64,000 nt of DNA from Solanum dulcamara (GCF_947179165.1 NC_077240.1:76334001-76398000), one strand, 5' to 3'; positions 12,001-23,349 are shown, numbered from the stretch's first letter. A program made the numbers and translations. Notes: generated by a model not told the origin, from the sequence alone.

Positions 12001-12720
12001 AAAAAATTAATGGTATCTATATAATATACCACATCTATTATTTAATTATCTATCTCAATATATCAAAACTTCAATCATAATATGATAATCCTAAAAAAAT
12101 TCAAACCCCAAACCGAATAGGCCACCAGTAACTTCGATCAAAAATCAATATGCAAACAAAATCCATCACAATCTAATGTTCCAAATAATTACTGCATCCT
12201 TGGACCTTATTAATATCCCACTCAATATTTTTCATCATTACCTTGCTAATTTACTTCTAATTTATTTATCCACTAATATTTTTTTTGCTCAAAACATGTC
12301 TCCAGCAACCACATACTTACTTTAGTTCTTTTCCTTAAAAAAATTATAATAAACAAATGTATGTGTGGCATCATACAATTTAATAGCAAAGTTGAAAGAA
12401 TTGGAATTTCAAATTGATCGTTACCTGAAGATTTTTCTTGTTTGCTTCAGTCGACGCCATTCTCTTCGTCTTAGGGTAGAAGTAGTTTGTGGCATGACTA
12501 AAAATGAAATCATATTAACTTATTTTAATAAATAAAGTGGTATAAGATATTAATTAAATTAACAATTTAGTCCATCAATTAAATTAGTTATCTAAAGTTA
12601 CCCCTCAATTAAATAACCATAGTTATCGAATAGTCCAAATAACCCATTAAAATTTTACGGAAAGGATTTCGTATGAAAGGAGGAGAACTCGTTCTTAAAA
12701 TGACCTAACAGATCATTACA
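9043..12720 (-). mobile_element. Ty3/gypsy LTR (family B), truncated and interrupted
   Basis: The minus strand starts at 12720 with TGTAATGATCTGTTAGGTCATT, closely parallel to the family B LTR start at 40392 (TGTAACGACCCATTAGGTCGTT). Both share an AATGGGTNATTTGGACTATTCGATAA block and a GGATCGGG hairpin minisatellite (here 11379-11478). The LTR is split by a family C solo LTR (9162-11317) and cut at 9043 by a family A LTR. The frames at 11156-11738 lie in these LTRs and are not genes. Confidence 0.7.
9162..11317 (-). mobile_element. Solo LTR, gypsy family C, with 5-bp target-site duplication
   Basis: On the minus strand it runs from TGCAACAACCCATAAAATGT (11317) to GGGGCGTGATA (9162), 2156 bp. 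Both flanks carry GGTAC (9157-9161 and 11318-11322), an exact 5-bp duplication. No internal gypsy sequence is present, so this is a solo LTR produced by LTR-LTR recombination. Its first 800 bp are clearly related to family A, and the rest is more diverged. It sits inside the family B LTR. Confidence 0.85.
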
Positions 12721-13547
12721 TTTCGTGTCTTAATTTGATCGAGCGCATCTTTTTATTCTTACTTTCTACCTTATCATGCAAACTAAAGAACTTAGATAAA
12801 AAAGGAGGTATTCTTTTCAAACTCAAAAACATTTTTAGCTCAAAAATCTAATAAAAATATCATATGAATAATCAAAACTGACATTACATTTTAATTATTT
12901 ATGAAGCCTCTAAAGAATACACTGATTTCTTGGGACACATATTTCCGGCTAATCATCAATTGTAAGTAAATGCCTAGCAAAAAACTTTTGTGAAAAGGTT
13001 CTTTATTTCTTTGTTTTTTTCTAGGAAGGATTTAGGGATTCTTACATGTTTTTTCCTCCTTTCAAATACCTCCTCCGTCTCTTTTTACTTATCAAATTTT
13101 AACTTGATGCACTTACTAAGAAAATAATAGTTAGTATAGTGAAATTATGATTTTACTTCTATTAATTTATAGAGTTTTAAATATATTTACTCGCTATATT
13201 TTTCAAATATATTAACTCAATATTAATAAATTGAAGGTATATAAGAAGAAGAAAAATTGACAAGGAAAAAGTAAATATATTTAAACCAAATTTTAGTTGA
13301 TTTCAAATTCTGAAATCTTAGAAAAATCAGTATGGAAGATATGGCAATTAATTATGTTACATATTTCAAATAAAGAAGGCTTTTTCTTATATATTGTTAA
13401 ATCTTCATTGATTTTGTTTGCCTAAATATTCTGAATTTCTACCTAGTTTGAAACTTTGAATAAAGAAAAATTTGTAATAAATTTTGTGCTTTCATTATAA
13501 TATAAATATAAATGTAGACATTTTTTATTAGGTCAAAACTACATGAA
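12721..13547. other. Intergenic sequence, no gene seen
   Basis: AT-rich sequence with no supportable frame. Around 13066 a CTCCGTCTCTTTTTACTTATCAA stretch resembles the end of a Stowaway-like MITE, but no matching second end with a TA duplication was found. Confidence 0.4.
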
Positions 13548-14193
13548 CATTAGGTCTTACATATGGTGATTATTGACCTAAAAAAGACATACGATAAAGT
13601 CCTAGGGAGGTCCTCTAGATATGTCTGAAGGTTTGAGGTGTACGGTGATTTTCATTATGGAGATTAAAGACATGTCGAGGAAGTCATGATCTTGGTTAAA
13701 ACAGTGGGAGGTGACTCGAAACACTTTTCGGGGGGGGCGCACTAGGGTCCAGTCCTTAGCCTATTTTTATTTGCCTTAGTGATGGATGAATTAGTATTGA
13801 CTATTCAGGAGGAGGTGTCATATTAGTGTACGTTATTTGTAAATAACATAGTGTTAATAAACAAGACACAGTGGAGTAAACGATAGGCTGAAAGTTTGGA
13901 CAAACCTTAGAGTCTAAAGATTTCAGGCTAAGCAGGATTAACACGGAGTACTGGAGTGCAAGTTCAGTGATGTGAAGCAGGAAGGGTATGTATAAATAAA
14001 GGTCGATGCACAAGTCATATCCAATAGGAGAACAGCTTCAGCCTTCAAGTATCTTGGGTCCATAATCCAATAATACAAAATATTGATAATGTCGCACATC
14101 ATATTAGAGCATGATGGGCAAAATGGAGGCTCACTTCTAGGGAACTAACTATGGATAAGTTTTAAGAGTGATGGTTAAACCAATATTGTTGTA

Positions 14194-14742
14194 GTCGGCA
14201 AGCAGCACCGGCATTGACAGCGGCCAATCAACTACCGAGCCTCAACGCATTTCGGAGAGAATCAGCTAGCTCTGGAGCTTAGATAAAGCGATAGGCAGAA
14301 GAGAGAGAGGACCAGGAGGCGATGAAGTATGATTCTTTCAGTTGCATATCATAAGGAATCTAAATAATTATCTCAAATACAGTATCCGGAAGTACCGCTT
14401 GTGGAATCTCAGACCACCTATTTGTTTATTTACCGAGTTCAGCACGAAATCATAAATAGACTTCTCTTTCTAGTTCGAGAAGTTTTAAATAAAGTAAAAG
14501 GCTGATGCTTCCTTCAGAAGAGCACGAAAAAAATAACACTACCTGAAAGGTAAGCATGACTCCTTAATTGAATGAATGACAATAATTTGTTGAGCTTGGA
14601 AAAATTCTTCACCTTTTCAAACGAAAGATATTTCCTCTTTTTTTTGAATTCGAAAGAGCGCTCTAGAGTAGCCCAGTTCAACTACCCTTCCTTCAGAGAA
14701 TGGAGTCAAGGAGTGAGGAGACAGAAAGAATATTTTCTCGAA
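14194..14742. other. Organelle-like insert (candidate NUMT) inside the LINE
   Basis: LINE sequence runs up to TTGTTGTA (14193) and resumes at ACAGAGTGTTGCGAGTCAAG (about 14743), where the intact family reads continuously with only a few bases between. The intervening 549 bp has visibly higher G+C than its surroundings and a texture typical of plant mitochondrial DNA (for example GCTAGCTCTGGAGCTTAGAT, GAAAGAGCGCTC). There are no terminal repeats and no target duplication, as expected for end-joining capture. I cannot name the mitochondrial locus; origin is an inference. The frame at 14572-14799 crosses into the LINE and is not a gene. Confidence 0.45.
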
Positions 14743-15000
14743 CAGAGTGTTGCGAGTCAAGAACGTCCACGTTCAAAAGATAAACGTAGCATAGATTAGG
14801 ATGCTTGGATGGATGTGTGAACATGCAAGGAGAGACAAGATCAAAAACAAAATTATACGGGGCCAGATGGGTGTGGCATCTGTGACATATAAGATGAAGA
14901 ACGTGAGACTAAGATAATTCAGGCATGTGAAAAGGATGTGCACGGGTGCGCTAGTTAGAATATGAAAAGGTAAACCAAAAAACAAATTCGGTGATGTGAT

Positions 15001-15377
15001 TGGGGGTGTGTAATAACCGATCTAACCAATAAATAAAAGGAGTGTTATTGGTTTATTGGTACAAAAACAACGTTAACCGAAAAAAAATTTATTTTAGCAA
15101 TAACTTATTTGAATTTTCTTTTTCTTGTAATTGCTTTAGACTTTTATGCATAGAATAGTGTATATATGAATAAATGAAAACAAAAGAAATAAAAAAAAAT
15201 TAAAGGGGTATTTTCTTAACGGTTAAATGAAAATCTGAATGCCTAACGATCAAAAATTTATTAACCAAAAATTAATAACGAATATTTTATTTGTTTGATT
15301 ATTGATTTACCGTATTTATAAATTGAAAATCAAATCGAGAATACAAAACGTATCGAACTGGCTGATAACCATCCCTA
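15001..15377. mobile_element. hAT-type MITE inserted in the LINE
   Basis: Ends are TGGGGGTGTGTAATAACC and the inverted relative CTAGGGATGGTTATCAGCC. Flanks GATGTGAT (14993-15000) and GAGATAAT (15378-15385) look like a decayed 8-bp duplication. LINE coding sequence continues directly after it (TAAACGAGACATGACACAA). The internal part is rich in AACCGA/AACCAA motifs, as in the MITEs at 30040 and 36503. Confidence 0.6.
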
Positions 15378-15871
15378 GAGATAATTAAACGAGACATGAC
15401 ACAATTTTAGCTTACTGAGTCGAGGAGATGGCTCTAAATAGAAACATATGGTCAAAAATTAGTGTAGAAGATTATTCGTAGTTAGATGAGTGTTGTCGCC
15501 CATTAGGTGAGAGAGGCAGGGGCTAGCCCCATGTCCTCTTCCCTTATTAGCACTAGTATTTAGGTATCGTGTAGTTTCTTATTCTTCATTGTTGTTTTTA
15601 TCCGACCTGTGACTTCATTTTCTCTATATTTTGATAGTTGTTGTAATATTTTCTTGCTATATTTAAATCGAATGTCCATTAAAAATATCTCTACCACACA
15701 AAATCTGCATACATTTTACTTTTTTAAGACTCTATTAATGAAATTATACTAATTATATATATAGCTATTTGTTGTTTATCATAAAATACATGCAAACATA
15801 GAAAGAAAACTTGCATTGACGATTTGACGCACAATGACACCTCGTTTATATATTGGGAAGAATTTTAAATA

Positions 15872-16142
15872 TGTTATAAATTAACTAACTTGACAATTTT
15901 ATAAAGGAAGAAGAACAAGAGAATAATATAGAAAGTATTAATAGAGAGAGTAGTAATATAGAGAGAGTAATAGTAATTCTCTTCTTTTATATGTTTTGTG
16001 TGTTTTTACATTGAAGTTTAAGGCTATATTTATAGCCATATTTACAAGTGTAGGAAAATATTAGTGGGCAATTTACCCACTTAAAAAGTAAATGGACTAT
16101 CCACCATTTTAAGTGGACAACCATTTTACTTGGTTGATAATA
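15872..16142 (-). repeat. Copia LTR, 3' LTR
   Basis: 271 bp. On the minus strand it begins TATTATCAACCAAGTAAAAT and ends TTAATTTATAACA. A polypurine tract AAGGGGGAG (16143-16151, minus) lies immediately before it, fixing the boundary. Confidence 0.9.
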
Positions 16143-16151
16143 CTCCCCCTT
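16143..16151 (-). other. Polypurine tract of the copia element
   Basis: AAGGGGGAG on the minus strand directly abuts the 3' LTR. This is the expected plus-strand priming site. Confidence 0.85.
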
Positions 16152-16231
16152 GGATGTCCACGAGAAATGTGTCTCGTTAAAACTTTACAAAAAATAAAAT
16201 AATATACATTGTTATTTTGAACATCCATAGA

Positions 16232-16400
16232 TGTTGTGCCTCGTTAAAACCTTATTAGGAAAAACCCAGTGGGAAAAAGCCTAATGAAGGAAAAAGAGTA
16301 CACATATCTGATAATACGCCTTGAGTGCTGCCTCATTAAAAACCTTATCAGGAAAACCCAGTAGGACAAAACCTTGACTAAGGAAAAAAGAGTACAGCGC
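16232..16400 (-). repeat. Two-copy tandem repeat in the copia 3' untranslated region
   Basis: Two imperfect units of about 95 bp, each holding TGCCTCGTTAAAA-like, ACCTTATNAGGAAAA-CCCAGT and AAGAGTACA blocks, lie between the end of pol and the polypurine tract. Such repeats are common in the 3' leader of Solanaceae copia elements. Confidence 0.7.
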
Positions 16401-16426
16401 GTATTTTGCTCCCTCTGATGAAAATA

Positions 16427-19400
16427 TCACTTAATATCTCGAAGACGACGCATTCCAATTTTGTATCTCATTTTCTCAAAGGTTGAAGTTGGCAATGCTT
16501 TGGTGAACATATCTGCCAAATTGTCACTTGAACGAATTTGTTGGACATCTATTTCACCCTTCTTTTGAAGATCATGAGTGAAAACGAATTTTGGTGAAAT
16601 ATGTTTTGTTCTGTCTCCTTTGATGTATCCTCCCTTCAGTTGAGCTAACATACAGCATTATCTTCATACAATATTGTTGGAGCGTCTTTTGTCAAACAAA
16701 GACCACATGTTTCTTGAATGTGTTGAGTTATTGATCTTAACCAAACACATTCTCGACTTGCTTCATGAATGGCTATTATCTCTTCATGATTTGAGGAAGT
16801 GGCAACCATAGTTTGCTTTGTTGAACGCCATGATATAGTTGTACCACCACATATAAATAAATAGCCTGTTTGCGACCGACCTTTATGGGGATCAGATAAA
16901 TATTCCGCATCTGCATAACCGATCAATTGTGACATGGAATCATTTGAGTAAAACAATCTCATATCAATGGTACCTCGAAGGTATCTGAATATATGCTTAA
17001 TTTCATTCCAGTGTCTGCGTGTTGGTGAAGAACTAAATCTTGCTAACAAGTTTACTGAGAAAGCTATATCTGGTCTAGAATTGTTGGCAAGATACATTAA
17101 TGCACCAATTGCACTAATGTGTGGTATTTCAGCACCAATAAGTTCTTCATCATTTTCATAAGGCCGAAACGGATCTGTATTAATATCAAGAGATCTCACA
17201 ACCATTGGAGTACTCAATGGATGTGCTTTATCCATATAAAATCTCTTTAAAATATTTTCAGTATATGTTGACTGATGGACAAATATCTCATTTGTAAAAT
17301 GTTCAATTTGTAGACCAAGACAAAATTTTGTCTTTCCAAGGTCTTTCATTTCAAACTCTCTTTTCAGACATTTTACTGCCTTTGAAAGTACTTTTGGAGT
17401 TCCAATAATATTCAAATCATCAACATATACTGCTATTATGACAAATTCAGATCCAGACCTTCTCATAAAAACACAAGGGCAAATTGAATTATTTTTATAT
17501 CCTTTTTTTAGCAAATATTCGCTAAGACGATTGTACCACATTCGCACTAATTGTTTCAACCCGTACAAGGATTTTTAAAGTTTTATTGAGCAATTTTATC
17601 GATAATCCTTGTATGCTTCAGGCACTTTGAACCTTTCGGGAATTTTCATAAAAAATTTCGTGGTCCAATTAGCCATATAAATAGGCAGTGACCACGTCCA
17701 TTAAGTGTATTTCAAGCTTTTCATGAACTGCCAAATTCATTAGATACCTGAAAGTAATTGCATCCACCACAGGGGAATATGTTTCCATATAGTCAATGTC
17801 AGGTCTTTGCGAAAAACCTTGGGCAACAAGTCGTGCTTTATATCTTACGACTTCACCCTTTTCATTTCGTTTATGCACAAAAAACCATTTGTGCCCTACT
17901 GCTTGACACCTTCAGGTGTTCGAACTATTGATCCGAAAACTTCACATTTTTTAAGTGAAGTTAACTCTGCTTGAATTGCATCCTTACATCTTGGCCAATC
18001 ATTTCTGTGTCTGCATTCATCGACAGATTTTGGTTCAAGATCCTTATCTTGTTGCATTATTTCAATGGCAACATTATAAGCAAAAATATTATCGACCATA
18101 ATATCATTTCGGTTCCACCATTTTCCTGTCGAGACATAACTTATTGAGATTTCTTCATTTTCATTATTTTCAGGTACTTGGACCTCCTTAGTGGTATCAC
18201 CATTTGTTGTGTCTCTGGGCTCTTCTTGAGCACTCGCCTCCAAATTATGATCATCTTGATCATTTATTCCTTTCCTTTTTCGAGGATTTTTATCTTTGGA
18301 ACCAAATGATCTTCCACGTTTTAAGCGTGGTCTAGACTCATTTGCCTGAACAAATTGTCCTACCGGGACATCAACTCAAACTTGAGTATTAGTAGCTGGG
18401 ATATGCGATTTAGTAACCCGTGGAAGGTTAGTAAATGCATCCGGCAGTTGATTTGCAATATTCTGCAAATAAATCATCTTTTGAACTTCTTGCTCACATT
18501 GATTTGTTTGAGGATCTAAATGAGATAGTGACAATGAATTCTAATCTATCTCATTTTTCAACTGCTTACGTTCTCCCCCTAATGTTGGGTATACTGATTC
18601 ATCAAAATGACAATCAGCGAATCTTACCATAAATAAATCTCCAGTCATAGGTTTCAGATATTTTATAATAGAAGAAGATTCATACCCAACATATATTTCC
18701 AACCTTTTTTGGGGACCCATCTTTGTGCGGTGCGGTGGAGCAATTGGGACATATACCGCACACCCAAATATTTTAAGATGGGATATATTTGGCTCCCTTC
18801 TAAATGCCAACTGTAATGGGGAAAATTCATGATAATTTGTTGGCCTTATGCGCACAAGTGCTGCTGTATGCAAAATAGCATGCCCCCATACTGAAATAGG
18901 AAGTTTTGTCCTCATTAGCAATGGTCTAGCTATCAATTGGAGGCGTTTAATTAATAATTCTGCTAGACCATTTTGAGTATGTATATGAGCGACCGGATGC
19001 TCAACTTTTATTCCAACCGACATACAATAATCATTAAATGATTGAGATGTGAATTCACCAGCATTATCAAGACGAATTGTCTTTATTGCATAATCTGAAA
19101 ATTATGCTCTTAACCTTATAATTTGAGCTAACAATCTTGCAAAAGTCATGTTGCGAGTTGATAATAAGCACACATGTGACCATCTTGTAGATGCATCTAT
19201 CAAGACCATATAATATTTAAATGGTCCACAAAAAGGGTGAATTGGCCCACATATATCACCCTGTATACGTTCTAGAAACGCAGGGGATTCAATCCCAACC
19301 TTAGTTGCTGATGGTTTGATAATCAGTTTTCCTTGGGAACAAGCAACACAAGAGAATTCCTTAGATTGAAGAATTTTCTGATTCTTCAAAGTGTGTGCAT

Positions 19401-19905
19401 GTGAATTCTCCATAATTCTGCACATCATATTATAACCGGGATGGCCCAACCGGTCATGCCAAATGATAAAATCATTAGAATCAGTAAACCTTTTGTTTAC
19501 AATGGCATGTGATTCAACAGTACCAATATTTATATGGTACAACCCAGAAGAAAGTGCAGGTAATTTTTCGTGCACAATTTTCTTCTCCATATTTATTGTA
19601 GTAATATAAAAGTATTCAACCTTTCCTTCATTTGCAGTCTCAGTATGATAGTCATTTTGGCGAATAACCTTGAAACTTAACAAGTTTCTTTGAGACTTAC
19701 TACAATATAATGTATTATCAATTACCAATATCGTTCCTCCAGGTAGTAATAAGGCTGCTTTTCCAGAGCCTTCAATTAATTTTGTACTACCAGATATTGT
19801 ATTGACATAGGCCTTTTTCATAATCAAATGGCAAAAATATTTCTTTTCTTTTAATATCGTATGAGTTGTGGCACTATCCAAAATGCACATATCTCCATTA
19901 TTCAT
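16427..19905 (-). pseudogene. Copia pol: protease, integrase, reverse transcriptase, RNase H (frameshifted)
   Basis: Read leftward. Frame 19905-19102 has an aspartic-protease site with DSATTH (usual DSGAT/S context, altered), the GAG-pre-integrase HxxxxH...CxxC pattern (WHDRLGHPGYNMM, then CVACSQGK) and the integrase start. Frame 19023-18541 holds the rest of integrase. 18243-17896 and 17878-17669 hold the linker and the RT start (VRYKARLVAQGFSQR). 17568-16645 has the catalytic YVDDLNI and the RNase H region ending near ECVWLR. 16651-16427 has the terminal LADMFTKALP block. At least five frame changes or stops separate the pieces, so it is inactive. Confidence 0.9.
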
Positions 19906-20507
19906 CTTGAATCCAATTGAAGACTGATAATTTTATTTATCTTCATAAAATAAAAATGCATTGTAAGAAATAAAATAAGTAACAATTTTGCTAGAAAAAC
20001 ATAAGTCCTTTTTTTTTAAAGTTAAATTATGGTAATTTAGAATTTAAAAAATTATATGATTCAATTATGATGAATGTTACAATAATTTAGTTTATGGAAT
20101 TATATACTTATTAACCTTAAATAAATATTATACACAAGTATTAAAAAAATATTATAAAATATTAATATAATATTATTCATCATGTATAGATAATTTGTTT
20201 ATTGACAAAAATAATACAATCATTATATATTATTAATGTCTAAAACATTAACAAGAATAAACAATTAGTATAATGACATTAAATAAGACGAATATTTTTT
20301 TTAGTAACAATATGATATTAAGATTAAATAATAGCATACTAATAGTAATTAATTACAACATTATAAAATAGCACAATGTAATAAACAATATACAATTATC
20401 ATAAAAATGTGACCTTGATTATTGTTTTTTTTTCTTCAAATACATAAACGTAAAAACACAATAATTCAAAGTACATGATAACATATTGAAAAACATGAAA
20501 TTAAACA
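19906..20507 (-). other. AT-rich spacer between copia gag and pol
   Basis: About 600 bp of very AT-rich, non-coding sequence separates the gag stop from the protease frame. In most copia elements gag and pol are one frame. On the minus strand the pol frame is preceded by a TTGGATTCAAG|ATG junction that could be a splice acceptor. It could be a retained intron, a secondary insertion or an intergenic spacer; none is proven. Confidence 0.5.
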
Positions 20508-21560
20508 TCAATTAAGATCCTTAAAAAAATCTTCAACCTCCAAATGAGTAATATCATTGAGGTCATTAAAATCATCATCCCTTAAAATCAGATTTGCTTC
20601 AATATTATCATTATTCAAAGGCCTTGCCTCAACATTATTTTCGAACGTCAAGTGTGACTCTATCCGAGCATTAGAAGAAGAGGCAGCACCTCTATTTGTC
20701 TTTCTTTTAAAAGAATTTTGATAAAGTCTTACAAAATTCTCATGCGTCCGACATTCATTTTTCCAGTGGTCTTTCATGCCACAACGATGACAGTTACTTT
20801 TTGAAGGGCCATTTTGAGAACTGATATTGTTCTCCCTTTTATGTTGATCACCACCTCGACGATTATTAAATCGTCTTCTGTCATTGCCACGTCCACGCAC
20901 ATTATTGTGGCCATAAATTTTATTTTGTCTTCTTTCAAACTAGCCATGTGCCTTTACCATATTTACCTCCGGTAACGGAGCAGTTCCAGTAGGACGGGCT
21001 TCATGATTTTTCATTAAAAGGGCATTATGTTGTTCAGCGACCAGAAGGCATGATATCAATTCAGAGTATTTTTTAAAACCCTTTTCACGGTATTGCTGTT
21101 GTAATATTACATTAGAGGCATGAAAAGTAGTTAGTGTCTTTTCTAACATGTCCTCATCATTTATAGTTTCCCCACATAATTTTAATTGGGAAGTTATTCC
21201 AAATACAGCAGAATTATACTCAATTACGGTTTTAAAATCTTGAAATAAAAAGTGCATCCACTCATAACGAGCCCTTAGCAATACCGTTGCCCTGAGGTGG
21301 TCATACCTCCCTTTTAAGTCTTTCCACAATTCAAGTGGATCTTTCACTGTCAAGTATTCTATTTTTAGGCTTTCATCTAGATGATGACGAAGAAAAATCA
21401 TAGCCTTTGCTTTATCCTGACTTGATGATGTATTTCCTTCAATTATAGCATCACCAAGACCCTTAGCGGTAAGGTGAATTTCAGCATCAAGTACCCATGA
21501 CAAATATTTTTTACCAGAAATATCAAGTGCCACAAATTCCAATTTTGACAAGTTTGACAT
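20508..21560 (-). pseudogene. Copia gag with CCHC zinc knuckle, one break
   Basis: The first frame (21560-20940, 206 aa) is a UBN2/gag core with DISGKKYLSWVLDAEIHLTAKGL near the N-terminus, LWKDLKGRYDH and LLVAEQHNALLMKNHEARP at the end. A stop at 20940 interrupts it. The second frame (20900-20508, 130 aa) continues with a basic RGRGNDRRRFNNRRGG stretch, a CHRCGMKDHWKNEC knuckle (C-x2-C-x4-H-x4-C intact) and an acidic tail. The protein would package element RNA. The stop and a short gap make it a pseudogene unless suppressed. Confidence 0.88.
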
Positions 21561-21656
21561 GATGAAAATTAATTTGAAAGTAACAAAGATAACTTAAAAA
21601 TTAAATTTCTTTAGTAGATATACCTGATATAGAAGTTAATTTTCTGAAAAATTAGA

Positions 21657-21673
21657 GCTTCGTGCTGATAACG
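21657..21673 (-). other. Copia primer-binding site
   Basis: Next to the 5' LTR the minus strand reads CGTTATCAGCACGAAGC. ACGTTATCAGCACGA is the usual priming sequence in this group of Solanaceae copia elements, complementary to an internal part of initiator Met-tRNA. Confidence 0.7.
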
Positions 21674-21944
21674 TGTTATAAATTAACTAACTTGACAATT
21701 TTATAAAGGAAGAAGAACAAGAGAATAATATAGAAAGTATTAATAGAGAGAGTAGTAATATAGAGAGAGTAATAGTAATTCTCTTCTTTTATATGTTTTG
21801 TATGTTTTTACATTGAAGTTTAAGACTATATTTATAGTCATATTTACAGATGGAGGAAAATATTAATGGGCAATTTACCTACTTAAAAAATAAATGGACT
21901 ATCCACCATTTTAAGTGGACAACCATTTTACTTGGTTGATAATA
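21674..21944 (-). repeat. Copia LTR, 5' LTR
   Basis: 271 bp, same ends as 15872-16142, with nine substitutions by my count. It faces away from the CAF1 gene (element transcription is leftward). Confidence 0.9.
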
Positions 21945-21989
21945 AAATATCTTTAAAAAATAATCATACATAGGACTAATATAGAAAAC

Positions 21990-21997
21990 TATATAAG
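21990..21997 (+). promoter_or_regulatory. TATA-like box of CAF1
   Basis: TATATAAG lies 283 bp before the CAF1 ATG and only 45 bp after the copia LTR. A pyrimidine-rich, leader-like sequence with CTCTCTCCCTTCC follows. Placement is plausible for a plant promoter but unproven. Confidence 0.4.
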
Positions 21998-22279
21998 TAG
22001 TAAAATTTAAAAATAGTTCAAATTATTCCCTCCATTTTGGAAATATCATCATTCATTTCCTTTTTCTGTTCTCTCTCCCTTCCAATAAAATCAGCTTTTC
22101 CTACACAACTACGCTCCGATCATCTCATCTCTTTCAAATCTTAATTATTTCTTCCAAACCAAGAATTCATTTTCGTTTTTGCGTTATACCCATTTCAAAT
22201 CTTGATTTTTTCTTCGAAACCCAGAATTTATTTTTGATTTTGTGTATACCCATCTCTGAATCTTGGTGAATTTTCAATC

Positions 22280-23104
22280 ATGGCTGCTAATGTAGTAGAT
22301 CCGAATCTAAACCCGATTACGATTCGAGAAGTATGGGCTCAAAATCTCAATTCCGAATTCAAAGATATTTCTTCCGCAATTGATCAATACCCCTGTATAT
22401 CAATGGATACAGAGTATCCCGGCGTTATCTTCAAACCCGCCGGAGACTATTTGATGCTGTCTCAGGAGGAAAAGTATGAACTCTTGAAATCCAATGTTGA
22501 TGCTTTGAATCTTATTCAGCTTGGGATTACCCTTTCTGATGCTGATGGGAACTTACCGGAATTGGAAATCGGAAACCGACGAGTTCGGGTTGTATGGCAG
22601 TTCAACTTTTCCGATTTCGATTTGACGCGTGATAAACACGCGCCGGACTCAATCAAGCTCCTTATCAACCATGGGATAAACTTCGAAGCGAATCAAGTTT
22701 CAGGGATTAAATCATTTCATTTTTCTGAGTTGCTGATGTCGTCGGGGCTTGTATTGAATGAATCAGTGAGTTGGGTAACGTTTCAAGGCGGGTATGATAT
22801 CGGCTACTTATTGAAGATCCTCACGCGCCGGGAACTTCCCCGTGAGTTTGATAACTTTTTAGAATATGCTAGGGTGTTTTTAGGAAATAACTTTTATGAC
22901 GTGAAACATTTGATGGGAGTTTGCAATCTTTACGGTGGTTTAAACTGGGTGGCGAGTGCTTTAGGTTTGAACCGAGTGGCTGGGAGGCAACATCAAGCCG
23001 GTTCAGATAGTTTGCTGACGTGTCACGTCTTTTATAGGATGAGGAATAATTATTTTGTAGACGGCGTGCCGGATAGACATTCCGGTCGTTTTGCATGGTA
23101 TTGA
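22280..23104 (+). CDS. CAF1: CCR4-associated factor 1 (CAF1) poly(A) ribonuclease
   Basis: Intronless 274-aa protein of the usual length for plant CAF1 (Pop2/CNOT7 family). It is a DEDDh 3'-5' exonuclease that shortens mRNA poly(A) tails as the deadenylase subunit of CCR4-NOT. Visible catalytic pattern: D43 and E45 in SMDTEYPG, D173 in FQGGYDIGYLLK, D207 in DVKHLM, then H238 and D243 in HQAGSD. The family N-terminus ITIREVWAQNLN..F is present. The usual FHSGYD is FQGGYD here, a mild deviation that keeps the Asp. The start is the first ATG after a long pyrimidine-rich leader. Plant CAF1 genes often form stress-induced families. Copia LTR 335 bp upstream. Codons and reading frame are intact. 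Confidence 0.95.
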   Translation: MAANVVDPNLNPITIREVWAQNLNSEFKDISSAIDQYPCISMDTEYPGVIFKPAGDYLMLSQEEKYELLKSNVDALNLIQLGITLSDADGNLPELEIGNRRVRVVWQFNFSDFDLTRDKHAPDSIKLLINHGINFEANQVSGIKSFHFSELLMSSGLVLNESVSWVTFQGGYDIGYLLKILTRRELPREFDNFLEYARVFLGNNFYDVKHLMGVCNLYGGLNWVASALGLNRVAGRQHQAGSDSLLTCHVFYRMRNNYFVDGVPDRHSGRFAWY

Positions 23105-23349
23105 AGTGTAATTAAGGATACAATTAGTTTTGTTTTTTTTTAAAGTAAAGATGAATTTAATTACAAGTTAATTCTTTTGTGTAATGAATTAAATGGATAC
23201 TGAAATACGTATAGTTTAAATCTATCTTTTTCTTAATTGAATTGACTAATCTATAGTTAGATTAAATTAAAGGAGTATTGATTTGGTAAGATACAAGTTC
23301 TATGACACATGATAATATATTTTGATACATTTTACGTAATAATAATGTT

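Larger units (their letters stand above)
13548..15680 (+). mobile_element. RTE-type LINE, decayed, split by two insertions
   Basis: Plus-strand translation in shifting frames gives recognisable pieces of a Solanaceae RTE-like reverse transcriptase: a LHMV-IDL-K-YDKV region at the start, GPVLS-LFLFALVMDEL near 13750, a degraded FADD region near 13830 (now FVNNIV), and the C-terminal RMLGWMCEHARRDKIKN and KNVRLR-FRHVKR blocks after 14790. The end (RDMTQ...LT, then VWR-like) follows 15386. The same family occurs at 35246-36475 and 48545-50045. Many stops and frameshifts; truncated at the 5' side; non-functional. Confidence 0.8.
15872..21944 (-). mobile_element. Complete but defective Ty1/copia retrotransposon
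   Basis: A 6073-bp element with two 271-bp LTRs (15872-16142, 21674-21944) and an exact AAATA duplication (15867-15871, 21945-21949). On the minus strand the order is PBS, gag, protease, integrase, RT, RNase H, polypurine tract, which is the Ty1/copia order. I count nine differences between LTRs (about 3.3%, eight of them transitions), so the insertion is of moderate age. Coding sequence is broken at several places, so the element cannot make a full polyprotein. It ends 335 bp 5' of the CAF1 start codon. Confidence 0.93.

Noticed and set aside
16967..17161. Plus-strand frame inside the copia RT
   Set aside because: Shadow of the minus-strand RT/RNase H coding sequence.
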